DNA from: PALSA-693 sp963834725
GTDB lineage: Bacteria > Actinomycetota > Acidimicrobiia > Acidimicrobiales > Palsa-688
NCBI GenBank assembly: GCA_963834725.1
Contig: CAWICN010000001.1
Location: forward strand, 1,612,001 to 1,676,000
DNA: 64,000 bases
Direction of reading: 5' to 3'
Shown: positions 46,705 through 55,484 of the stretch, in pieces
Layout of the letters: the number at the start of each line of letters is the position of its first letter
Numbering within the stretch: position 1 is the stretch's first letter
The notes under the pieces: model-generated
Seen by the model: only the letters and a program-made list of their open reading frames with translations
The model's database searches: none
Told to the model about the DNA's origin: nothing
Translations under genes and position numbers: made by a program

Positions 46705-47523
46705 ATGGCCGTTATGGATCCCGATGTGGTAGCGCATTACGAGCTCGGTCTCGAGGAGTCTCGGCTCTTCGTCGATGGTCGTCCCCGTCTGGAGCATGTC
46801 CGGACGTTGGAGCTGTTGGATCGATTGCTGCCCCCCTCGCCGGCGAACGTTCTCGACGTGGGTGGGGGCACCGGTGTCTACGCAGTGGCTCTGGCCCAAC
46901 GCGGCTATCGCGTCCATGTCGTCGATCCCATCGAGTCGCACGTCAATCGAGTCCGCGAAGCAGCTCGCGATCTCGATCTGCCCACAATCACCGCATCGCT
47001 CGGAGACGCCCGCGACCTCACCGAGTTCAGACGAGGATATGACGCCACCCTGCTGTTGGGGCCGCTCTACCACCTGCCCGATCCCGAAGACCGCCACCAA
47101 GCGCTCGTACAAGCGGTGTCGGCCACCGCTCCCAGGGGTGTGATCATCGCGGTCGGGATCTCCCGGTACGCGTCGCTGATCGATGGCCTGAAGCGGCGAA
47201 TACTGGCAGATCCCGCCTTCAGGGCCATCGTGGGACGCGACCTCGTCGACGGCCAGCATCGTAACCCCGATGTTCAGGAACACCCAGAATGGTTTACGAC
47301 TGCCTACTTCCATCTTCCCGAGGAACTTCGATTCGAAGGTCTGCAGGCCGGCTTGGAGGACGTCCGGCTTTTCGCCGTGGAGGGCGTCGGATGGATTCTC
47401 GAGGACCTCGATGACCTTGATAACCAGCTCTTCGCCGTGCGGGCGACCGAATCGGAAGCGGCTCTCATGGCCGCCACCTCTCACATCATGGTCGCAGGGA
47501 AACGGCCGGCAGAACCAAGCTAG
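46705..47523 (+). CDS. Class I SAM-dependent methyltransferase
   Basis: 272 residues from ATG 46705 (ATG 46714 possible). LEHVRTLELLDRLLPPSPANVLDVGGGTGVYAVALAQRG holds SAM motif I; VVDPIESHV follows as motif II; ATLLLGPLYHLPDPEDRHQAL is the post-motif region. The second half (GLKRRILADPAFRAIV, TAYFHLPEEL, LEDVRLFAVEGVGWIL) matches a widespread actinobacterial group of unknown target. Confidence 0.9.
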   Translation: MAVMDPDVVAHYELGLEESRLFVDGRPRLEHVRTLELLDRLLPPSPANVLDVGGGTGVYAVALAQRGYRVHVVDPIESHVNRVREAARDLDLPTITASLGDARDLTEFRRGYDATLLLGPLYHLPDPEDRHQALVQAVSATAPRGVIIAVGISRYASLIDGLKRRILADPAFRAIVGRDLVDGQHRNPDVQEHPEWFTTAYFHLPEELRFEGLQAGLEDVRLFAVEGVGWILEDLDDLDNQLFAVRATESEAALMAATSHIMVAGKRPAEPS

Positions 47524-47730
47524 CTGGACCCCGACGGAGTCCAAACCATCTGGCATGACGCTCTCGACGCTCCCGGGCGGACCGGCCCGCCGCTGTGGCC
47601 GCACGGGGACCTGCAGCCAGCCAACGTCCTCCCCGAGAACGGCAACTTTTGCGGCATCGTGGACTTCAACGACTTATATCGCCCACTGCTGAGCAGGGCC
47701 CGGCTTCCCTCCAATCCGCAGACCGGGTAG
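47524..47730 (+). pseudogene. Aminoglycoside phosphotransferase-like fragment
   Basis: In frame directly after the methyltransferase stop: VQTIWHDALDAP, PPLWPHGDLQPANVLPENG, CGIVDFNDLY. This carries the catalytic loop HGDLxPANV and the DF(N) metal motif of APH kinases. N-lobe and C-terminal helices are missing, so it is a fragment of about 65 residues. Confidence 0.75.
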
Positions 47731-48204
47731 ATAGCTCGGTCTGCGGGCGGAGTGGCGTGCGCCACTACGTCCCTGATGGGGCGGCGAGCCTCCACCGACA
47801 GCAAGTGGATGATGGCGTCGTCCTGGCGGGTCAGGGCGGCTGGATGACCTCTCCTCGGACTAGGCCCCCGTAGCTGCTTTGGCGGAACCTCGCAGACCGG
47901 AGGCTTCCCCGCTTGGGCACTAGTCGTCGGGGTAGGCCACCGGGGGCGTCTCAGGACTGGTGGAAACTGGTCTGGGACGCGGGTTCCGATTGGTGATGAT
48001 AGCCGGGGGCTGTGACGGTTTCGCTGGCCGGGGTTGAGGCGTCAGGGGGAGACGACAAGTAGCCCGGCGGGGTGCGGCTGGCGCCGACGGAGACGGAGAG
48101 GGCGTGGAGCAGGCTGGTGCGCATGAGTGCCGAGGTGTCGTGCGAGTCGAGGTCGACGATGGCGGTCGGCCACGGCCGGTTCGATCGTGCCGTTGGCGGC
48201 GAGG
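47731..48204. other. Stretch without a recognisable gene
   Basis: Scattered short frames without motifs; probably further decayed DNA next to the IS256-like scrap. Confidence 0.3.
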
Positions 48205-48386
48205 GTTCCCCCAGGCGTCGGTGGACTCCGTACCGGCGGGGCCAGCCCGACAAACACCGCCTTGCCGTCGGTGGTGATCCCCCAGGCGGCCAGTACTGGC
48301 TCGGCCGGCGAGCTCGGGTGCATCTTGAAGTTCGAGGCGTCCAAGAACAGGTAGTCCAGGACCACGTCGTCCAAACGCCGACTCGA
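48205..48386 (-). mobile_element. IS256-family (mutator) transposase fragment
   Basis: Reverse strand reads RRLDDVVLDYLFLDASNFKM then PAEPVLAAWGITTDGKAVFVGLAP and, one frame over, GTESTDAWGN. These are the region around the first catalytic Asp of IS256 transposases. Only about 60 residues remain. Confidence 0.75.
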
Positions 48387-48402
48387 CCCTTCGGGCGGGG
48401 TT

Positions 48403-49266
48403 GTGCCTGGATCGATAGCTTGCGCGGCGGGGGTGGCGACGGAAGGCTTGTTCTCTCTGGTCAAGGTTCGAGTGGCGGTCGAGGCCGATCTTCCCGCGAT
48501 CGTTTCGCTGACGACCGAGCATCGCGGTCGCCTGGCCGGCTGGGCGCCCGTCTGGTGGCGTAAGTCCGCCACCGCCGATCGGGATCATCCTGGATGGTTG
48601 GCCCACATGCTCAGGGCATCGGGGTTCGTCCTCCGGGTGGCCGAGGAAGATGAGGCGGTGGTCGGGTGCGCCGTGTCGGTACCGCAGCAGACCCAATGGT
48701 TTATCGATGACGTCGCACTGAGCGATGACAACCGCTGGTGGACCACCGGCGTGGCCATGTGTGAGGCCGTGGCCGAGCGGCCCGCTCTGACCTGCATTCC
48801 CAGCGCCCATTCGGCCCGGCTCAGTGGATCACTTCGGGCCGGTCTGCGCCCGATCTCCAGTTACTGGATTGGCCCGCCGCTTGCTGGCTTGCTGCTGGGA
48901 GAACCCCTTGATGGCCGTCCGGTCCCTAGGCCGCCTCGGCACACCTTTGGGGGCGGGCTCGACCCTCACGCGGCGGGCGCCTTGTGCTTCGTTGACGGCG
49001 ACGGAATCGTCGTGGGATCACCATCGCTCAATGCTCCCCCGATCTACGAGCCAGCCGGGACCGTCTGCGTGGTCGACCGGATCACCGGTTCGAACCGCAC
49101 ACGCCTCCTTGACGCGGCCCTCGCCCGAGCATTCCGGCGAGGAGATGTTCTGGTGAACGTCATCGTGTCTGACAACGACGACGAGCTCGTCGAGTTGGTC
49201 GCCGGTCGTGGACTCGAGAGAACCGTCGACGTGTTCGCCTGGCCGGAGCCCCTCGACATCGAATGA
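48403..49266 (+). CDS. GNAT-family acetyltransferase-like protein
   Basis: Up to 287 residues; the start is uncertain (GTG 48403, or TTG 48448 just after GGAAGG). KVRVAVEADLPAIVSLTTEHRGRLAGWAPVWW begins the GNAT fold; FVLRVAEEDEAVVGCAVSVPQ follows. The second half includes VCVVDRITGSNRTRLLDAALARAFRRGDVLVNVIVSDNDDELVEL, more like a second GNAT-type module. The acceptor is unknown. Confidence 0.7.
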   Translation: MPGSIACAAGVATEGLFSLVKVRVAVEADLPAIVSLTTEHRGRLAGWAPVWWRKSATADRDHPGWLAHMLRASGFVLRVAEEDEAVVGCAVSVPQQTQWFIDDVALSDDNRWWTTGVAMCEAVAERPALTCIPSAHSARLSGSLRAGLRPISSYWIGPPLAGLLLGEPLDGRPVPRPPRHTFGGGLDPHAAGALCFVDGDGIVVGSPSLNAPPIYEPAGTVCVVDRITGSNRTRLLDAALARAFRRGDVLVNVIVSDNDDELVELVAGRGLERTVDVFAWPEPLDIE

Positions 49267-49365
49267 CCTCTATCCGGCGATTAGGCCACGCCCGGCACAG
49301 GTCGGCTGAACCGTACATTGGGGGCGCGCGTTCGGGGTACCTCCCGTGCCATGCTCTCCGTGTGA

Positions 49366-49620
49366 AAACAGCGAATCAGTCTGGTTACCATTGGCGTGAC
49401 CGGCCTGGGCCGTGCCAGGCGCTTCTATGAGCCGTTGGGTTGGGGCAGCGCTCAGCAGCCGAACGACGAGGTGTGCTGTTCCAGGCAGGTTGGATGGTCT
49501 TCGGTCTGTGGACCGCCCTGGCCGGTCACGGCGCCCCCAGGATCGAACTCGCTTACAACGTCCGCTCCCCACCCGAGGTTGACGTTGTGGTGCCGACGCG
49601 GGACGAGCCGGTGGGAGCTC
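49366..49620 (+). pseudogene. VOC-family protein, frameshifted and truncated
   Basis: ISLVTIGVTGLGRARRFYEPLGWGSAQQPNDEV continues in the next frame as LFQAGWMVFGLWTALAGHGAPRIELAYNVRSPPEVD, the standard sequence of a single-domain VOC protein, and then runs into the end of the cinA-like gene. There is a frameshift near 49475, no clear start (an in-frame TGA precedes it) and no C-terminus. Confidence 0.78.
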
Positions 49621-49623
49621 CTC

Positions 49624-50079
49624 TCACGCCGCCAGCCGCTCGCGCAGGATACGGCTGGCCTCCTCGCAGACCAGAACGCAGATGGTCTGGGGGTCACCGT
49701 CCAGATGGAGCAGACAGGGCGGCCCCAGGTGGACGGGCCAGGTGGCCACCCAGATGGTCCCGGGCTCCTCTCCGTCTTGGGCGTCTGGGCCGCCCACGCC
49801 GGTAACGGCGAGGGACACCTTGGCCTGCAACAGTCTGTCGGCACTGGCGGCCATGGCGACGGCAGCCGCTCGGCTGATCACGGGACCGCAGGGCACTTCC
49901 AGGAGCGTGTGTTTGACCGCACGGGAATAGGCCACGATGCCACCACGGAACCATTGGCTGGCCGCGGGTGCCGCCGCGAACGTGCTGGCCAGCATCCCAC
50001 CGGTGAGGGATTCGGCTACGGCCAGGCTTCCCCCGGTCCGCAGCAGACTTCCCCCGGTACGAGCCGCGTCGCTGTCCAT
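49624..50079 (-). CDS. CinA C-terminal-domain protein (nicotinamide-nucleotide amidase type)
   Basis: 151 residues. LAVAESLTGGMLASTFAAAPAASQWFRGGIVAYSRAVKHTLLEVP and SLAVTGVGGPDAQDGEEPGTIWVA are the PncC/CinA_C blocks. Stand-alone proteins of this type deamidate NMN to nicotinate mononucleotide in pyridine-nucleotide salvage. Confidence 0.9.
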   Translation of the reverse strand: MDSDAARTGGSLLRTGGSLAVAESLTGGMLASTFAAAPAASQWFRGGIVAYSRAVKHTLLEVPCGPVISRAAAVAMAASADRLLQAKVSLAVTGVGGPDAQDGEEPGTIWVATWPVHLGPPCLLHLDGDPQTICVLVCEEASRILRERLAA

Positions 50080-50088
50080 AGCCGTTAT

Positions 50089-50337
50089 CTACCCTGAGAT
50101 CACCGTTGAGTGCGCCGGCTCGACGATCGCCCCGGGGTCGCCCGGTCGGGGTGCGCTCTTGGCGGCAGCGAGATCGGTGGTGCGAGGTTCAGCGACCGAG
50201 GTGGCGAGACCGGAACCCCCAGCGGGAGGGGCCGTAGCGGTAGGGCCTGCGGCGGTGGAAGCAGCGTTGACAACGACCGCCGCGGCCCGGGAAGCGCTCA
50301 CGGCCTGCAGGATCATGGCGCCCAAGGCGACCAGCAA
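50089..50337 (-). CDS. Possible small exported or membrane protein
   Basis: 82 residues from TTG 50337: a hydrophobic start (LVALGAMILQAVSASRAAAVVVN) and an Ala/Pro/Thr-rich tail. No ribosome binding site, no recognised family. It lies between the ribA-like gene and cinA on the same strand. It may be chance. Confidence 0.25.
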   Translation of the reverse strand: MLVALGAMILQAVSASRAAAVVVNAASTAAGPTATAPPAGGSGLATSVAEPRTTDLAAAKSAPRPGDPGAIVEPAHSTVISG

Positions 50338-50561
50338 CAGACCGCGCCCAAGAGTGGAGCACGCCGGGAAGCAGGTGCAGGGGCCAGTTTTGGGCCGTCC
50401 ATGGCACGAGCTTCCGTTCGTTGGCCTCTACCCGAGTTCGGGGCCGACGAAACCGAAAATGGCGGCCCAGCAGATGGTCTCGATCGAGCCAGGTTCAGGG
50501 GTTCACCCCTGCTGCCGACGCCGCGACTCCCTTGCGGAGTTCCCGACCAGGCCGGCCGCTG

Positions 50562-51920
50562 TCACCGGCGTGAATTCACGTCCCAGGAGAGCACCACGTC
50601 GTCAGGAAGGACATGCGTCGTTCGGTTGCGCAGGACTATGCCGTCCTTGATGGTGCCGGTCCCTAAGGCTCCGACCGCCTCAGTGCCCTGGCCGATGATG
50701 ACGGACGCAACGCTGACAATCAATCGATCGACGACAGCACCGGAGAGCATCGACGTGATGACCCTGGCGCCCCCTTCAACGAGGAGTGATTCCACGCCTG
50801 ACCGGCGAATGGTGGCCAGGGCGGCTTGCAGGTCAACTCCGTCCGGGCCGGGCGGTAAGACCTGCACGTTGATATGCCGCAACCTCAAGGCCTCCCGACG
50901 GCCCGGATGCGACCGGCCGGTGGTAAGGACCGTCGTGGGGGCGTCGGGTCTCAGGATCTTGGCAGTTGGGGGCGTGCGCAGGGTGGAATCGAGCACGACT
51001 CGGGCCGGTGACGCCCCCGGTACCATGCGCACCGTGAGCTGGGGGTCGTCCTGACGGACCGTTCCGACGCCCACCAGTATTGCGTCACACGCGGCACGGA
51101 GCGCATGCGACATCCTGCGCTCACCTTCTCCGCTAATCCACCTGGAGTCGCCCGTGGAGGTAGCAATACGCCCGTCGACGGTTTGAGCGTATTTGAGAAC
51201 GACATACGGGCGAGATTGGTGCGGCCGAACATCTCCGATGAGCTCGCTGGCGTCTACCGTCTGCGGTAGGTCCGGCGAATCAGGCGAGGCCATGATGTGG
51301 CCGGTTGGCTGCCTGTGATCGAGACGGTGCTGCTTGGTCCGCATATAGGCGAGATTCCGGCTGTGGGGCGCCGTGCTGAGAGGCTCGACGGAGCTGACCA
51401 CGATGCCTGCGGATCGGAGTCCCTGAACCTTATGGGGGTTGTTGGTGAGGAGTCGGACCGAGCCGACTCCCACTGCCTGCAGGACCGCCGCCGCATCCGT
51501 GTAGTCACGTCCGTCAACGACGAAGCCCAGCCGTAGGTTGGCGTCCACCGTATCAGCGCCGAGATCCTGCTCCACATAGGATCGCAGCTTGTTGATCAAG
51601 CCGATACCCCGTCCCTCGTGCCCGGTGACGTAAATCAGCACCCCTGTTCCCTCACCCGCGATGGCGCGCAGGGCCAGCTGGAGCTGCACTCCGCAATCGC
51701 ATCGCAGTGAGGCGAGGGTGTCTCCGGTCAAGCATTCCGAGTGAACCCGGGTCAGAACGTCGGAGCGGTGTTCTACGTCGCCCCGGATCAGGGCCAAGTA
51801 GACAAAGCCGGAGCGGCCTTCAAAGGAGCGGAGCTCGAAAAGTCCGAATCGCGTGGGGAGCTGTACCCGGGTCAGCTCTCGGGGCCGTCGGGTGGACCCT
51901 TCGGCGCGGCTATTGTCCAT
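50562..51920 (-). CDS. GTP cyclohydrolase II fused to a RibD-type reductase domain
   Basis: 452 residues in one frame. Residues 1-205 are GTP cyclohydrolase II: RVHSECLTGDTLASLRCDCG with zinc ligands Cys63, Cys74, Cys76; GHEGRGIGLINKLRSY with Tyr115; DTVDANLRLGF; LTNNPHKV. After a short linker, residues 235-450 are the RibD C-terminal reductase: YVVLKYAQTVDGRIATSTGDSRWISGE, ILVGVGTVRQDDPQLTVR, LLVEGGARVITSML. No deaminase and no RibB domain. It should open GTP and reduce the ribosyl side chain of the pyrimidine product. Divergent from the dehydrogenase gene, with only 41 bases between starts. Confidence 0.92.
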   Translation of the reverse strand: MDNSRAEGSTRRPRELTRVQLPTRFGLFELRSFEGRSGFVYLALIRGDVEHRSDVLTRVHSECLTGDTLASLRCDCGVQLQLALRAIAGEGTGVLIYVTGHEGRGIGLINKLRSYVEQDLGADTVDANLRLGFVVDGRDYTDAAAVLQAVGVGSVRLLTNNPHKVQGLRSAGIVVSSVEPLSTAPHSRNLAYMRTKQHRLDHRQPTGHIMASPDSPDLPQTVDASELIGDVRPHQSRPYVVLKYAQTVDGRIATSTGDSRWISGEGERRMSHALRAACDAILVGVGTVRQDDPQLTVRMVPGASPARVVLDSTLRTPPTAKILRPDAPTTVLTTGRSHPGRREALRLRHINVQVLPPGPDGVDLQAALATIRRSGVESLLVEGGARVITSMLSGAVVDRLIVSVASVIIGQGTEAVGALGTGTIKDGIVLRNRTTHVLPDDVVLSWDVNSRR

Positions 51921-51961
51921 GTCAGTCTATCATGCCCGAGTTTTCGCACGAAGAAACGAGA

Positions 51962-52957
51962 ATGCGAGCCCACTGTGTCATCTTCGAGGACCGCCGTCGG
52001 ATCGCGGTTGCTGAAGTCGACCTCCAACGGCCCGTCGAGGGAGAAGTCTTGGTCCGGACGCTGTGGTCAGGGATCAGCCCGGGCACCGAGATGCTGGCGT
52101 ACCGCGGCGAGCTCGACAGCACCCTCGCGCTCGATGAGCAGATTGGCGCACTGGGCGGGACCTTCGACTACCCCTTCCGTTATGGCTACAGTTGTGTCGG
52201 TCGGATCGAACGTTCGGTTTCGCCCCTTTTGGCGGAGGGCCGGCAAGTGTTCGCCTTCCACCCGCATCAGGATCTGTTCGTGGTACGCGCCAACGACGTC
52301 GTGCCGGTCGACGACCTGGATCCGCGGCAAGCAACCATCTTTCCTCTGGTTGAAACTGCGCTGCAAGTGACGCTGGATGCCGGCTCCGTACTGGAGCAGA
52401 GGGTGGTCGTGATGGGTCTGGGTCCCGTTGGCATCCTGTCGGCACTGATGTTACAGCGCGCCGGTGCCCGTGTGATCGGGGTCGACCCGCTCAGCTGGCG
52501 GCGAGCGGTCGCCGAAAGGGCCAGCTTGGAAGCGACGAGTCCACATGAACTGCACGATGCCCTCTCGCAAGGCGGTGGCCCCAACACGGTGCCGCTGGTC
52601 GTCGAAGCCAGCGGGCGGCCGGAGGCGGTCCGCGACGCTCTTGCGCTTCTCGATCATGAGGGAGAGGTGCTGGTCGTTTCCTGGTACGGCACCAAGGAAG
52701 TGCCGCTCCCCCTGGGCGGTCACTTCCATCGTCGCCGACTCGTCATCCGTAGCACCCAGGTCTCCACCATCCCGGCCCGCCTGAGCGGGCGGTGGGATGT
52801 CCCTCGCCGCCGCCGCACCGCTCGCAATCTTCTCGCCTCGCTACCGGTAGGGATCTTGGCGACGCACGACTTTCCCTTCCAGCAGGCCGCCGAAGCCTTT
52901 GCGACCGTGGATCGAGGAGAACCGGGCCTTGTGCACGCCGCACTGTGTTACACATAA
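51962..52957 (+). CDS. Medium-chain (zinc-type) dehydrogenase
   Basis: 331 residues from ATG 51962 (ATG 51932 possible). Starts MRAHCVIFEDRRRIAVAEVD with VRTLWSGISPGTEML, the variant in which Ser replaces the catalytic-zinc Cys, and has GYSCVGRIE and the nucleotide site VVMGLGPVGILSALMLQRAG. This is the BchC/threonine-dehydrogenase-like branch. NAD(P)-dependent oxidation of an alcohol side chain is the likely role. It leads a two-gene unit with the pterin-synthase homologue four bases downstream. Confidence 0.9.
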   Translation: MRAHCVIFEDRRRIAVAEVDLQRPVEGEVLVRTLWSGISPGTEMLAYRGELDSTLALDEQIGALGGTFDYPFRYGYSCVGRIERSVSPLLAEGRQVFAFHPHQDLFVVRANDVVPVDDLDPRQATIFPLVETALQVTLDAGSVLEQRVVVMGLGPVGILSALMLQRAGARVIGVDPLSWRRAVAERASLEATSPHELHDALSQGGGPNTVPLVVEASGRPEAVRDALALLDHEGEVLVVSWYGTKEVPLPLGGHFHRRRLVIRSTQVSTIPARLSGRWDVPRRRRTARNLLASLPVGILATHDFPFQQAAEAFATVDRGEPGLVHAALCYT

Positions 52958-52961
52958 TCCC

Positions 52962-53342
52962 ATGTACGAGGTAGGCATCGCCCTGGAAGTCCGAGCGTTT
53001 CACGTCATGCCGGGAATGGAGGGCCCTGAGGGCCAGCGCCATGCCCACGATTACAAGATTGAGATCGTAGCGGAACGAGCCGAGTTGGACGAAAAAGGCA
53101 TGGTCTGCGACATAGATGTGCTCGACGCGGCCTTGACCCAGGTTGCCGACCGGGTCAGAGGAGCCGATTTGGGTACCGTCGTGACACCGGCACCGGAGGA
53201 AGGAGTCACAGTCGAGATGTTTGCCAGATGGGCGCACAGCGCCCTGGCGGTGCCAGTCCGACAGGCAGGCGGCGAGGTCCTGTCGGTTCGCGTCTGGGAG
53301 TCACCTGTCGCGTTTGGCGGCATCCGAGCCGAGGTCGGTTGA
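52962..53342 (+). CDS. 6-pyruvoyl-/6-carboxy-tetrahydropterin synthase homologue, divergent active site
   Basis: 126 residues. Zinc ligands His14 (AFHVM) and His27, His29 (RHAHDY) are kept, as is GMVCDIDVLD (Asp50) and a Glu113 near VWESP. The catalytic Cys position, four before His27, is Glu23. The loop that normally reads LDHxxLN is ADLGTVV, so the catalytic His is lost. A Glu in place of Cys is known from PTPS-III-type enzymes. It probably acts on a pterin- or pyrimidine-like compound, not necessarily by the standard reaction. Confidence 0.88.
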   Translation: MYEVGIALEVRAFHVMPGMEGPEGQRHAHDYKIEIVAERAELDEKGMVCDIDVLDAALTQVADRVRGADLGTVVTPAPEEGVTVEMFARWAHSALAVPVRQAGGEVLSVRVWESPVAFGGIRAEVG

Positions 53343-53352
53343 CCGGCTCTCT

Positions 53353-54456
53353 TCAGCTGAGCGCCCGCTGGTAGGCCGACAGACAACGCCGGGCGCAGGC
53401 ATCCCAGGTGAAGCGTTCCGTGGCATGGGTGCGGGCGCGGTCTCCGAGCCTCCGGGCTAGGCGACCGTCCGACAGCACGGTCGAGAGGCGGTCATGGAGG
53501 GACTCGATATCGCCGGGCGCAGTGAGGAAGCCCGTCTCGCCGTCCACAACGATCTCGGGCAACCCACCGATCCGGCTGGCAATCACCGGCGTGCCGCTTG
53601 CCATCGCCTCCAGAATGCACAAGCCCAGCAGCTCCGCGATCGGGACCGAGCGGCCGTAGCAGGTCCGCTGCACAGAAGGCAGCACCAGCACCGAGGTTTG
53701 CCGGTACAGCTGCGGCAGGTCAATTTCGTTCACCGCACCGAGAAAACGAACTGCGCGCCCGGCGGCGAGGCGACGCAAAAGGTGAAAATAGTCGCGTTCG
53801 GGCAGGTGGCGGTCATGTCCAGCGGTGCCGGCAATGGTCAACTCAACGCCGGTGGGAAGTGCCTGGATAAGCCGATCGATGCCTTTGTGGGGCGTGATCC
53901 GTCCGACGAACAGCACGCCCGACCGGCTCACGTCGGAATCCGGGTGGAAACGCGCAGGATCGGCGCCACCGTAGATCACAGATGTCTTGGCCGGAGGTGT
54001 GCCAAGCGTGTCCGCCGAGAAGCGCGACACGGCCAGGAAGCCGTGAAACATTCGGGGTAGGATGCCGCACCATCCGCCCCCCCCAAGCCCGTGATCGGTT
54101 GTCACCACCGCCGTATGTTGAACCCGGGACACAATGGCGGCGAGTTGGCTCGGCGCGCTGCGAAGGTGATGAGTGTGGACCAGATCGACATTGGCGAGAG
54201 CTGCGATCAATCCCGGCGCGACCGGATGAGCAGGATGATGCCGCAGGTGCCCCATGGACGCAAGGATGCGCACCCGAAGGCCCGATGCATCCAGGTGCGA
54301 ACTGGCGCGGGGGCCGAAGGTCACCAGCTCACAATCCACGTCGTCCTGGCGGGCCAGCGCCCGCGCTAGCTCGATGGGATACCGTTCGCCGCCGCCAAAT
54401 ACGCCTTCCGAGCCAAAAGCTGTCGGTGCGACGTGCACCACCCGAATGCTGACCAT
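53353..54456 (-). CDS. Family 4 glycosyltransferase (GT-B)
   Basis: 367 residues. GGGERYPIELARALARQ near the N-terminus, VDLVHTHHLRS, VSRFSADTLG, SVIYGGADPARFHPD, then the nucleotide-sugar half GVLFVGRITPHKGIDRLIQALP and IAELLGLCILEAMASGTPVIAS (E-x7-E motif). Its start overlaps that of the opposite-strand glycosyltransferase by 11 bases (head to head). Confidence 0.94.
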   Translation of the reverse strand: MVSIRVVHVAPTAFGSEGVFGGGERYPIELARALARQDDVDCELVTFGPRASSHLDASGLRVRILASMGHLRHHPAHPVAPGLIAALANVDLVHTHHLRSAPSQLAAIVSRVQHTAVVTTDHGLGGGGWCGILPRMFHGFLAVSRFSADTLGTPPAKTSVIYGGADPARFHPDSDVSRSGVLFVGRITPHKGIDRLIQALPTGVELTIAGTAGHDRHLPERDYFHLLRRLAAGRAVRFLGAVNEIDLPQLYRQTSVLVLPSVQRTCYGRSVPIAELLGLCILEAMASGTPVIASRIGGLPEIVVDGETGFLTAPGDIESLHDRLSTVLSDGRLARRLGDRARTHATERFTWDACARRCLSAYQRALS

Positions 54457-55484
54457 CTCCCTCGTGACACTTGGATCGCCCGATCAGCTTACGGGCGGTT
54501 ATCTCTACCATCGTCGTATGGCGGCATGGGGACCAGCCCATGATGCGCGACTGAGAATTCCTGTCGGTACCCGACAGGCCGTACATGTTAGCTACCATGG
54601 CCGGCGGTCGGCTGCTGAGCCAGGCCGCTCGGGCTGATGTCACGGTCATCGACAGTATTGCCGCCGTCTATCTGGCGCCTTGGCGGCTGCGCCGGCCCAC
54701 CGCCGCGATTCTTCACCAGTCACCGGGCGGAATCGACGGGGGACCATTGAGACGCACGGCGCAGCGGCGGCTAGATCTCTTCCTTTACGGGCGGTGCGAC
54801 CTGCTCATCCTGGCCAGCAGCGCCCTTCGCGGCGAGGTTGGCGGTCGCGACACCGTAGTAGTGCCACCGGGCTGCGATCCGGCGCCACCGACGGCAGGGG
54901 CAGTTCCAGACCTCCGACAAGGTCGACGGGTGGCATTTCTCAGCGTTGGCAACTGGATCCGGCGAAAGGGGACCATGGACCTGGTATCGGCGTTTGCCCG
55001 CCTGACCAGCGACGCGGCCACCTTGCACCTGGTCGGCCGGAGTGATCTCGACGACGAATATACCTCGCAGGTACGGTCCCGGCTGGCTGAGCCAGACCTC
55101 GCCGGGCGGGTGGTGGTACATGGCCCGCTCTCGCCGACCGATACGGCGCGGCTCTACCGAGGGTGCGATGCTTTCGTGCTTCCCAGCTACCTGGAGCCCT
55201 ATGGAACCGTCTACGGCGAGGCTCTCCTTGCCGGTCTTCCGGTGGTGGGATGGCGTGCGGGCAACCTGCCGAACCTCGTCGATGACGGCATCGAGGGCGT
55301 CGTACTCGAGCCGGGCGACGTGATCGGGCTGGGCGCCGCATTGCAACGCCTGGCCGTCGATGAAGGGTATCGGCGTCGTCTGGCGGCCGCCGCGGCCAGA
55401 CGGGGCGCTGGGTTGATGACGTGGGAGCAGAGTGCTACTCAGTTTTTCGACGTGCTCAGGCGGCTGGCGGAAAGCGTTCATTGA
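54446..55484 (+). CDS. Family 4 glycosyltransferase, single-base insertion
   Basis: The N-terminus MLTISLVTLGSPDQLTGGYLYHRRM starts at 54446. One extra A near 54554 breaks the frame; without it the sequence runs ARL-EFLSVPDRPYMLATMAGGRL and on. C-terminal half: FLSVGNWIRRKGTMDLVSAFARL, VHGPLSPTDTARLYRGCDAFVLPSYLEPYGTVYGEALLAGLPVVGW, a GT-B E-x7-E site. About 345 residues when corrected. Its end overlaps the histidine phosphatase end by 29 bases. Confidence 0.9.
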
